From positions 1-44,763 of the forward strand of contig NZ_JAOASO010000093.1 of the NCBI RefSeq assembly GCF_030158645.1: a stretch of 44,763 nucleotides of DNA. Direction: 5' to 3'. The notes under the pieces are model-generated. The model ran no database searches and had not been told where the DNA came from. It worked only from the letters and a program-made list of their open reading frames with translations. This document shows, piece after piece, positions 10,356 through 17,119 of the stretch. Position numbers and translations under genes: made by a program. Source of the DNA: Hydrogenophaga sp. GTDB lineage: Bacteria; Pseudomonadota; Gammaproteobacteria; Burkholderiales; Burkholderiaceae_C. Each line of letters begins with the position of its first letter. Within the stretch, counting starts at the first letter, position 1.

Positions 10356-11942
10356 TCAGTTTACCTTGATCAACCGCCAGTCGAGCCGGTTGTCCGCGCG
10401 GTGCACCACGTCAATGCTCTTCTTCATGGCCCACGGAATCACCTGGTTGTGCAGCGGTATGTGCGCGACATCGTCGTTCTGGAGCGCCAGGGCCTTGGTC
10501 AGCAACTCGGTTCGCAGTTTCAGGTCCGTTTCCTTCTTGGTGCGCTCCACCAGCGCGTCCATTTGCGGATTGCTGTAGCGGCCCACGTTGTAGTTGCCGT
10601 CACCACCCGCACCCACCGAGCGCACCAGCGACTGCAGGCTGTAGAGCGCATCAAAGGTCGGCACGCCCCAGCCCAGCATGTAGATGCTGGCTTCGTAGCG
10701 CTGGATCATGGGGAAGTAAGTCACCAGCGGCAGTGTGCGCAGCTTGGCCTTCACACCGATGCGCGCCCACATGGCCGTGACCGCCTGGCAGATCTGTTCG
10801 TCGTTGATGTAGCGGTTGTTCGGGCAGGCGAAGTCCACCTCGAAGCCGTCGGGGTAGCCGGCGTCGGCGAGCAGTTTTTGGGCCGCCGCCACATCGAACG
10901 GAAACCGTTTGTGCACCGCGTCCGTCCAGCCATTGACCTGCGGCGCCACCAGCGCACCGGTGGGCTGGCCCAGGCCGCGCAAGGTGACACGTGAGATGGT
11001 GTTGATATCGATCGCCTGGTAGAGCGCCTTGCGCACACGCTGGTCTTTCAGCGGGTTCTTGCCCTTGATGTTGCTGCCCGGCAGTTCGCTTCGGAACTGG
11101 TCCATGCCGAAGAAGATGGTGCGGTTCTCGATCCCGTCGACCACCTTGAGTCGGCCCTCGGAGCGCACCCGCGGCAGGTCCTGTGGGCTCGGATCCAGCA
11201 CCAGATCCACCTCACCCGACAGCAGCGCGGCCATGCGCGTGGCCACCGCCTTCACCGGCGTGTAGATCACCTCGGTCACATTGCCATCGGCCTGGCCCCA
11301 CCAGCTCGGGTTTCGCGTGAGCACCAGCTTCTGGTCGGGTTGCCACTCTTTCAGCACAAACGGACCGGTGCCATTGGCATTGCGGTGGGCAAAATTTTCT
11401 TCCTGCGTCTTGATGTCTTTCGGCGACGTCGTGTTGTTCTTCTCCGACCACGCCTTGCTCATCATGCGCAGCTCGGTGAGCTGGTTGAGCAGCACCGGGT
11501 TGGGGTCTTTGGTGAAGATGTCGATGGTGTTCGCGTCCACCTTCACCACGCGGTCAATGCCCTGCGCGTAGATACCGAAGTTGGAGGTCTTGGCCATGGC
11601 GCGCTCGATCGAGAACACCGCGTCGTCGGCCGAAAAGGTGGAGCCGTCGTGAAACTTCACACCGGTGCGCAGATTGAGACGCAGCTGGGTGGGCGTCACC
11701 TGCTTCCATGCCGTGGCCAAAATCGGCTCGGGCTTGAAGGTCTTGCTGTTGTAGTACACGAGCGACTCGTACACCGCTGCGTGGATGCCGTTGGACAACG
11801 CGTTGTTCTGCGAATGGATGTCCCAGGTGGGGATGTCGCTGGCGCTGGTCCATTTGAACGTTTTGGCGTGCGACCCGCTTGAACCCAGGGCGAGCGCTGC
11901 GGAGAAAACGGCCAAGTGAAGCGTCGAAACACGTGCATTCAT
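10356..11942 (-). CDS. Peptide ABC transporter substrate-binding protein (SBP_bac_5), first of two
   Basis: A 528-residue periplasmic binding protein of the DppA/OppA class. Signal peptide MNARVSTLHLAVFSAALAL, with likely cleavage after SHA near residue 27. Family motifs include VYESLVYYN, GVKFHDGSTFSADDAVFSIERAM and GTGPFVLKEW. The conserved motif LLADAGYPDGFEVDFACPN matches its paralogue at 6444-8021. It is the first gene of the transporter operon and is followed by a terminator-like hairpin. The two binding proteins probably serve one permease pair with different ligands, but this is inferred from position only. Confidence 0.93.
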   Translation of the reverse strand: MNARVSTLHLAVFSAALALGSSGSHAKTFKWTSASDIPTWDIHSQNNALSNGIHAAVYESLVYYNSKTFKPEPILATAWKQVTPTQLRLNLRTGVKFHDGSTFSADDAVFSIERAMAKTSNFGIYAQGIDRVVKVDANTIDIFTKDPNPVLLNQLTELRMMSKAWSEKNNTTSPKDIKTQEENFAHRNANGTGPFVLKEWQPDQKLVLTRNPSWWGQADGNVTEVIYTPVKAVATRMAALLSGEVDLVLDPSPQDLPRVRSEGRLKVVDGIENRTIFFGMDQFRSELPGSNIKGKNPLKDQRVRKALYQAIDINTISRVTLRGLGQPTGALVAPQVNGWTDAVHKRFPFDVAAAQKLLADAGYPDGFEVDFACPNNRYINDEQICQAVTAMWARIGVKAKLRTLPLVTYFPMIQRYEASIYMLGWGVPTFDALYSLQSLVRSVGAGGDGNYNVGRYSNPQMDALVERTKKETDLKLRTELLTKALALQNDDVAHIPLHNQVIPWAMKKSIDVVHRADNRLDWRLIKVN

Positions 11943-12042
11943 GAAGACATCCCTGAACAGTTGAACTGGCAGGGACTATGCAACAAACGTTCCCGTGTTC
12001 GAGCCGGGCTAACCCGAATCGACAACCTGGGCAGGTTGGAGG

Positions 12043-12870
12043 TCAGCGCGCAGGTGCGGCGTTGTCCAGCGTCAATGCGCCATACCAGGCGGTGAGCGCA
12101 CTGTTCGTGTTGTCCGTGTCGGTCATGAGCGCCACGACGCGCAACGGCCCGGGCTCTTCACCAAACGCCAGCCGGTAGTCGGCCTGCACATCGCGCACAT
12201 GGTCGCGCCAGCGACCCAGTTCGCCAGTGCCGCTGTCCACCACCAGCTTGCGAATGCGGTCGGTGCGAGGGTTCACCACCACCGTGCCCGGTGCTTCCTT
12301 GTTGCCCCACACATACATCAGCGTGGCAAACGGCAACTCTTCGCCCGTGAGCAACCGGGTCATTTCCGAGAGGCGGTGCGTCCTCGGTGTCCAGCGCGAA
12401 CGGTCGCCCTCAAAGCCCAGCACCACGCCCACGGGCGAGTCCGATGCGTCCGAGGCTGCCAGATCGGCCTCCTGCGGCAACGCGTCCACCCTCCAGGAAA
12501 ACGACAGGCGACCGGGCGCCGGCAGCGGCGATTCGAACCGCCGCCGCAAGATGCTCACCGAACTGTCTGCATTCACGCGCAGCGACGGCCGGGCCAATGC
12601 CACCACCGGCTCGTAAGCCACATAACGCTTGCCCGGCAACGCGAACGGCTGCCAGGGAACGTGGCCGGACGGCGTGATCAGCAGCTGCTGCGCCGCCTGG
12701 CGCAATACCGTCTCCCGCTGGGCGCCCGCGGCTTCGGAACCGTTGGCCACGTCGGGCGGCGACGAGCAAGCGCCCAGCGCGGCGGTGAGCACCAGCAAAC
12801 CCACGCCAACGCACCGTCGGGATCCCCCAACAGCAACGCTCACACAGGAAGAAAAGGCATTCGGAATCAT
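12043..12870 (-). CDS. DUF3047-like putative lipoprotein
   Basis: A 275-residue protein of unknown biochemical role. A hydrophobic segment ends in the lipobox ALGAC (Cys35) followed by SSPP, so it is probably a lipid-anchored periplasmic protein. The rest resembles the DUF3047 family (LSFSWRVDALP, LPFATLMYVWGNK, RVVALMTDTDNT), which looks like a beta-sandwich. It is read in the same direction as the transporter operon, 100 bp upstream of it, and could be co-transcribed. The upstream side faces an AT-rich divergent region. No catalytic motif is evident. Confidence 0.8.
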   Translation of the reverse strand: MIPNAFSSCVSVAVGGSRRCVGVGLLVLTAALGACSSPPDVANGSEAAGAQRETVLRQAAQQLLITPSGHVPWQPFALPGKRYVAYEPVVALARPSLRVNADSSVSILRRRFESPLPAPGRLSFSWRVDALPQEADLAASDASDSPVGVVLGFEGDRSRWTPRTHRLSEMTRLLTGEELPFATLMYVWGNKEAPGTVVVNPRTDRIRKLVVDSGTGELGRWRDHVRDVQADYRLAFGEEPGPLRVVALMTDTDNTNSALTAWYGALTLDNAAPAR

Positions 12871-13044
12871 GTTTCAAACAGGTAAAAAAGGATTAATAGC
12901 TTGGCGATTTTTGATTTTTTGTGAATTCTTTTAAATTAAATTGATCAACCGAAACCTGACGGCAGGTTTCCGCGGCAGACGCGACGGCGCAAGCCCAACC
13001 GACGACGCTGGCGCGTTCAAACCACTTCAATCATCGGAGGATCC
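12871..13044. promoter_or_regulatory. AT-rich divergent promoter region
   Basis: This 174-bp gap separates the divergent DUF3047 and ComEA-like genes. Its AT-rich core (about 12885-12950) stands out from the GC-rich surroundings and probably holds promoters for both sides. I could not assign clear -35/-10 boxes. A ribosome binding site (GGAGGA, 13036-13041) precedes the ComEA-like start. Confidence 0.5.
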
Positions 13045-13377
13045 ATGTTCAAGACATTGCTTGCCAGCCTGCTGGCACTGGTCACAGCCGCCAGCTTCGC
13101 TGCAGTCGACATCAACAAAGCCACACCAGCCGACCTCGACAGCATCAAAGGCATCGGTCCCAGCACATCCAGCAAGATCATCGAAGAGCGCAAGACATCA
13201 CCGTTCAAGGCCTGGGCCGATCTGATCCAGAGGGTACCCGGCATCGGTGACAAACGCGCAGCCAAGCTGTCGTCCGAGGGCCTGACCGTGAACGGTGACG
13301 CATTCAAACCCACCGCTAAGCCGGTGGTGGAGAAAAAGCCGGTGGACAAGAAGCCTGCAGCGACCGCTGTGAAGTGA
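13045..13377 (+). CDS. Secreted ComEA-like helix-hairpin-helix protein
   Basis: A 110-residue protein with a signal peptide (MFKTLLASLLALVTAASFA, cleavage about residue 19-20) followed by the ComEA-type double helix-hairpin-helix: VDINKATPADLDSIKGIGPS, then FKAWADLIQRVPGIGDKRAAKL. Such modules bind DNA without sequence specificity; short secreted forms occur in many betaproteobacteria and may bind incoming DNA in the periplasm. The C-terminus is a Lys/Pro/Ala-rich tail, probably disordered. It has a strong ribosome binding site and its own terminator. A role in natural transformation is plausible, but no other competence gene is nearby. Confidence 0.9.
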   Translation: MFKTLLASLLALVTAASFAAVDINKATPADLDSIKGIGPSTSSKIIEERKTSPFKAWADLIQRVPGIGDKRAAKLSSEGLTVNGDAFKPTAKPVVEKKPVDKKPAATAVK

Positions 13378-13395
13378 TCTGAAAGGACGCACCCA

Positions 13396-13432
13396 CAAAA
13401 AAACCCACCGCGTTGCCACGGTGGGTTTTTTG
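13396..13432 (+). terminator. Intrinsic terminator after the ComEA-like gene
   Basis: The stem AACCCACCG (13402-13410) pairs with CGGTGGGTT (13419-13427), with A-run before and T-run after. It is bidirectional in form. A similar sequence (28 of 32 positions identical) lies at 22133-22164, the other side of the metal-efflux block. Confidence 0.9.
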
Positions 13433-13577
13433 CTTCGGGTTCGAATATCAACTACTGGAGCACAAGCGCACAGCCAAGTGAGGTCGTTAAACCGGCGCAC
13501 GCGGGATAGATGGTTTTCATCGTTGAAACCCTACAAACTGATTACCTTACGAAGGCCAAGGCGACATCTGCGCTGGC

Positions 13578-13583
13578 TATACT
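13578..13583 (+). promoter_or_regulatory. Possible -10 box upstream of czcI-like gene
   Basis: TATACT lies only 8 bp before the ATG, so a transcript from it would be nearly leaderless. No well-spaced -35 is visible. A TTAC-CTTAC element at 13542-13550 could be a regulator half-site pair. Weak evidence. Confidence 0.3.
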
Positions 13584-13591
13584 CCGCCTCG

Positions 13592-13990
13592 ATGCGCGCT
13601 CTGACTGCCTTGGCTTTGATCTTTCTGCTGCCCCTCCAGCTTTCCTGGGCGGCAGTGGTGCCTTACTACGCGCATGAGTCGGGCATGAGTTCCGATTTCT
13701 CGGGGCTAACCGAGGTCCCAAGCAAGTCAAGCCACCCTAGTGGTTCAACCCAAACGTCTTCGCTATCCATCAGCCCGGAAGTCACTACCCACAGCATCGA
13801 GAAGACTTCGACCGGATCCATGAAATCCGACTGCGAACAATGCCACGGCCATTTCAGCGCTGTTTTAGGCATGGAGCCGGAAAACTTCGGCATATTCGCA
13901 TCGGGCTTACACGACGTTGCTCCGGACGAATTTGGTGGCGCACACATGTCAAGCCGTCCAGAACGCCCTCAGTGGCGGCCCCTCGCCTGA
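13592..13990 (+). CDS. czcI: CzcI-like periplasmic metal-resistance protein
   Basis: A 132-residue exported protein. The N-terminus is a signal peptide (ALTALALIFLLPLQLSWA, cleavage near residue 20), and the C-terminus SRPERPQWRPLA resembles that of CzcI-type proteins, which precede czcCBA in other betaproteobacteria and influence induction of the pump. A Cys/His cluster (CEQCHGHF, about residues 79-86) could bind metal. I chose the ATG at 13592 over the open frame from 13421 because only this start gives a signal peptide. A TATACT box sits just upstream (13578-13583). It is the first gene of the efflux operon; assignment by resemblance and position. Confidence 0.78.
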   Translation: MRALTALALIFLLPLQLSWAAVVPYYAHESGMSSDFSGLTEVPSKSSHPSGSTQTSSLSISPEVTTHSIEKTSTGSMKSDCEQCHGHFSAVLGMEPENFGIFASGLHDVAPDEFGGAHMSSRPERPQWRPLA

Positions 13991-14064
13991 TCGGCGAGGC
14001 GGGTCTACCTTCCTACCCTCTTCCTTCGCTCCTGACGTCTAGCCGCAGCTAGCGGCGTGTCAGG
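13981..14064 (+). other. Two hairpins and C-rich tract between czcI-like and czcC-like genes
   Basis: A perfect 7-bp stem CCTCGCC/GGCGAGG (13981-13999) carries the stop codon of the CzcI-like gene in its loop. A second, longer inverted repeat has outer arms CCTGAC (14031-14036) and GTCAGG (14059-14064) and inner arms CTAGC/GCTAG. Between them is a pyrimidine-rich, G-poor tract. There is no T-run, so this is not a simple intrinsic terminator; RNA processing or Rho-dependent attenuation is possible. Confidence 0.5.
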
Positions 14065-14132
14065 CTCGAGTCGGCGCCAGCGTCGACAAATCGCCGATCT
14101 CCCTTGGATTAACTTCAATGTCGGAGCATCAG

Positions 14133-15410
14133 ATGATTCAAAGAAATCGCACCAACGCGCAACTGCTGTGGACCACGGCGACGGTTGTTTGGGGATTGTG
14201 CGGCGCAGCGGCGCAAGCGCAAGGTACCGAAACGGCCGCACTGCGAGAAAACACTTCAAGCTTGCTTCAGATATTCGAAGCAACTTGGACACGCCAACCC
14301 GAGGCTGTAGCACTGCAAACGCGGCGCGAAGCCGCCAGTGCGCAACAGCGCGCAACAAGCGCTTGGACTCCAGAGCCGCCAGCGCTTGAGTTTTCAAATA
14401 AATCCGATCGTCTTTACCGCAATCAAGGTGCGCGGGAAATTGAGCTCGGAGTATCCGTACCTCTTTGGCTTCCAGGCGAGCGCAGTCGAGGCGCGGCTCT
14501 GGCCAGTGCCGAGAGTGCGGCTGTTGAAAGCCGTGCGGCGGCGGCGCGACTGCGCGTCGCCGCGTCGGTACGTGAAGCCTGGTGGCAGTGGCATAGAGCA
14601 CGCATTGATGCGTACACGGCCCGAAGTCAACTTGACAGTACCCAACGCATTGCAGCTGACGTCGTTCTCCGGACAAAAGCCGGCGATCTGGCACGAGCCG
14701 ATCAGCATCAAGCAGACGGCGCGGTTGCGGGCGCGCAGGCCAACGTTGCGCAAGCCGACGCTACCCTTACGGCGGCTCGCCAGCAGTTGCGCGCACTAGC
14801 CGGGTTCATACCCACACTCGATGAGCCGGGCATTGCAATACAGGAACCAGAACCTGGAATGGCCTTGATTGAAGTTGAAAGCCACGCTTCACTGCAGGAG
14901 CTGAAAGATCGTGCAGCTGTGGCTGAAAAAACCGCAGCACTGACCGCGAGCCGATCCCGCGCAAATCCCGAGCTCGTCTTGTCGACCGCGCGTGATCGCG
15001 GTTCATTTGGAGAATCGGCCCAGAAAACCATCACGTTGGGCGTACGAATCCCGTTCGGCAGTGGGCCGCGACAGGACTCTCGCATCGCAAGCGCAACTGC
15101 TGAGGCTACAGAGGCTCAGGCTCAGCTGGCGTTAGAGCGTGAACGTCTGATGGCTGAACGTGAGGCAGCGCGCGTGCGCGTGGATGGCCTGCGCACCCAG
15201 CTGGAGGCCACTGAGCGACGAGCTCAGCTCGCCCGCGAATCACGTAGTTTTTTTGATAAGTCTTTCCGGTTGGGAGAAACCGACTTGCCGACCCGGCTGC
15301 GTATCGAGGCGGAAGCGACAGAGGCCGAAAGACAAGCCTCTAGGACACGCATCGAGCTCTCAGCGGCTGTCTCTGCATGGAGGCAGGCGCTCGGCCTGCT
15401 CCCCCAATAA
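14133..15410 (+). CDS. czcC: TolC-family outer membrane component of heavy-metal efflux (CzcC-like)
   Basis: Outer membrane channel of a tripartite RND efflux system, 425 residues from the chosen ATG. I start at 14133 because GGAG (14123-14126) is well placed before it and MIQRNRTNAQLLW begins a signal peptide ending near AAAQAQ; the ATG at 14118 is also open. The two outer membrane efflux (OEP) repeats are visible as long Ala/Glu/Arg-rich coiled-coil stretches (SRAAAARLRVAASVREAWW, and LALERERLMAEREAARVRVD) separated by strand segments (REIELGVSVPLWLPGERS; KTITLGVRIPFGSG). It is followed after 41 bases by the next gene. Its place in the operon indicates export of metal cations across the outer membrane. 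Confidence 0.9.
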   Translation: MIQRNRTNAQLLWTTATVVWGLCGAAAQAQGTETAALRENTSSLLQIFEATWTRQPEAVALQTRREAASAQQRATSAWTPEPPALEFSNKSDRLYRNQGAREIELGVSVPLWLPGERSRGAALASAESAAVESRAAAARLRVAASVREAWWQWHRARIDAYTARSQLDSTQRIAADVVLRTKAGDLARADQHQADGAVAGAQANVAQADATLTAARQQLRALAGFIPTLDEPGIAIQEPEPGMALIEVESHASLQELKDRAAVAEKTAALTASRSRANPELVLSTARDRGSFGESAQKTITLGVRIPFGSGPRQDSRIASATAEATEAQAQLALERERLMAEREAARVRVDGLRTQLEATERRAQLARESRSFFDKSFRLGETDLPTRLRIEAEATEAERQASRTRIELSAAVSAWRQALGLLPQ

Positions 15411-15451
15411 GACGTCCCTGACACATCAACTCCTTTTCTTGAGAACCACCC

Positions 15452-16000
15452 ATGAAATTTCCGAAATTGTCAGTCGTATTGATAGCGACCACCTTCCTCT
15501 CTTTGTCTGTAGGGGCCAGCGAAGGCCACGATCACGGCGAGTCTGCACCCCAAAGCGCAGCAGAAGCGCTTCCTCGTTTTTCCGCCGTATCAGAGAGCTT
15601 CGAACTTGTCGGGGTACTTAGCGGTAAACAGATAACGCTATACCTCGACCGCTTTGCGGACAACAGCCCAGTGCGCAATGCAGAAATAGAACTCGATATC
15701 GGTGGCACGACATTCAAAGCTGGGAAGCAGGGCGAAGATGAATACGAGGTGGTGCTACCCACCGAACCCAAGCCCGGAGTACTGACAGTCTCGGCGACAG
15801 TTGTCGCCGGCGCTGAGTCCGATTTGCTCGCTGGTGAACTTGATGTCCACGAGGAAGCGCACACAGATGAAGCGGTAACGCGCTCCACAGTGGAATATGT
15901 GGGATGGTTCGCCGGGGGACTCGCCTGTTTGGCCCTGTTTGTCTGGGCCGGACGCCGGCTGATGACTTCCAGCAGCGCCCGTGCCGGAGGTGCAGCATGA
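15452..16000 (+). CDS. Histidine-motif, membrane-anchored periplasmic protein of the efflux operon
   Basis: A 182-residue protein without a firm family name. A signal peptide (SVVLIATTFLSLSVGAS) is followed at once by EGHDHGE (24-30), a likely metal-binding motif. The middle (about 45-130) looks like a beta-sandwich (GKQITLYLDRFADNSPVRNAEIELDI split over several strands). It resembles the N-terminal extra domain found in some CzcB-type fusion proteins. A single membrane helix (WFAGGLACLALFVWAGRRL, about 150-168) anchors the C-terminus. Its stop overlaps the start of the fusion-protein gene (ATGA). Its role may be to catch metal or to brace the pump; inference. Confidence 0.8.
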   Translation: MKFPKLSVVLIATTFLSLSVGASEGHDHGESAPQSAAEALPRFSAVSESFELVGVLSGKQITLYLDRFADNSPVRNAEIELDIGGTTFKAGKQGEDEYEVVLPTEPKPGVLTVSATVVAGAESDLLAGELDVHEEAHTDEAVTRSTVEYVGWFAGGLACLALFVWAGRRLMTSSSARAGGAA

Positions 16001-17109
16001 AGCCCGCATTGATCGCCACATGCCTGGCACTGTTGTTGGCCCTCGCAAAAACACCCCTCGCCATTGCTGGCGAAGGCCATGACCATGGCGGCGCGCCCTC
16101 GGCGCCCAGTGCCAACGGGCCGCAGCGTCAGCCCGACGGCAGCGTCTTCCTCCCCAAGCCAGCGCAACGACAGTTGAGTATTCGCACCGTCGTCACCGAA
16201 GCCGCAGATCTGCCGCGCACGATCGAACTCGGAGCGAAGGTTTTGATGGACCCCAACGCTGGCGGCATGGTGCAGGCACTGAACGCTGGCCGCATTGAGC
16301 CGGGGCCGCGTGGACTGCCAAGCCCAGGGCAAGCGGTGCGCAAAGGCGAGGTGATGGCTTACGTTTTGTCGTCCGCAGCGCCGATTGAGCGTTCAAATCA
16401 AGCGGCACAACTGGCCGAGTTGCGCGCAACCAAGTCTTTGGCAGACAAGCGCGTCGCGCGCTTGCGGGAGCTGGCTGACACGGTACCGCGCAAGGAGGTA
16501 GAAGCAGTCGAAAGCGAGGCTGCCAGCCTGGCTGCTCGTATCGCTGCGGTCGGCGGAGGCTTGTCCAACCGTGAAGCACTTCTGGCGCCTGTGTCCGGCG
16601 TGATCGCATCGGCCAACGTGGTCGCAGGGCAGGTGGTCGATGCGCGTGAACTTGTGTTCGAAATCGTCGATCCCTCTCGCCTGCGAATCGAAGCGCTGGC
16701 ATTCGACCCTGCCATCGTTTCCAACATTGGGAGTGCAAGTTTGGCGATTGGCGACAAGCCAGTGCAGCTCACCTTTGTCGGCGCCTCGCGCAGCCTTCGG
16801 GAGCAGGCCTTGCCTCTGACCTTCCGCGCTCAAGGCGCCGCACTCGACCAACTTGCAGTAGGTCAACCGGTGCGCGTATTCGTACAGACGAAAGAGAAGG
16901 TCATGGGCATCCCGGTACCGGTGGCCTCACTGATGAAGAACCCTGCCAACCAGACGGTGGTTTGGGTAAAAACAGCGCCGGAGCGGTTCGAGCCGAGGAC
17001 GGTGACCATCGAGCCGCTGGACGGCGTCACTATTGCGGTTACTTCGGGACTGCAAGCCGGAGATCGTGTCGCGACGCAGGGCGCCACGCTGATCAATCAA
17101 GTTCGCTAA
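15997..17109 (+). CDS. czcB: HME-RND efflux membrane fusion protein (CzcB-like)
   Basis: Periplasmic adaptor joining the RND pump to the outer membrane channel, 370 residues. After the signal peptide comes EGHDHGG (26-32), the same motif as in the preceding protein. Then come a split biotinyl-lipoyl domain (LPSPGQAVRKGEVMAYVLS ... LLAPVSGVIASANVVAGQVV), an alpha-hairpin between the two halves (QLAELRATKSLADKRVARLRE region), a beta-barrel and a membrane-proximal domain (VTIEPLDGVTIAVTSGLQAGD). The start at 15997 overlaps the previous stop by four bases; the frame is open further upstream, but those codons lie inside the previous gene. Followed by the pump gene after 10 bases. Confidence 0.9.
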   Translation: MKPALIATCLALLLALAKTPLAIAGEGHDHGGAPSAPSANGPQRQPDGSVFLPKPAQRQLSIRTVVTEAADLPRTIELGAKVLMDPNAGGMVQALNAGRIEPGPRGLPSPGQAVRKGEVMAYVLSSAAPIERSNQAAQLAELRATKSLADKRVARLRELADTVPRKEVEAVESEAASLAARIAAVGGGLSNREALLAPVSGVIASANVVAGQVVDARELVFEIVDPSRLRIEALAFDPAIVSNIGSASLAIGDKPVQLTFVGASRSLREQALPLTFRAQGAALDQLAVGQPVRVFVQTKEKVMGIPVPVASLMKNPANQTVVWVKTAPERFEPRTVTIEPLDGVTIAVTSGLQAGDRVATQGATLINQVR

Positions 17110-17119
17110 GGAAGCCATC

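Noticed and set aside
13431..13460. GGTTCGAAT-like T-arm, possible tRNA end or attachment site
   Set aside because: Only a nine-base resemblance; no acceptor, D- or anticodon arm can be drawn and no integrase is in the window.
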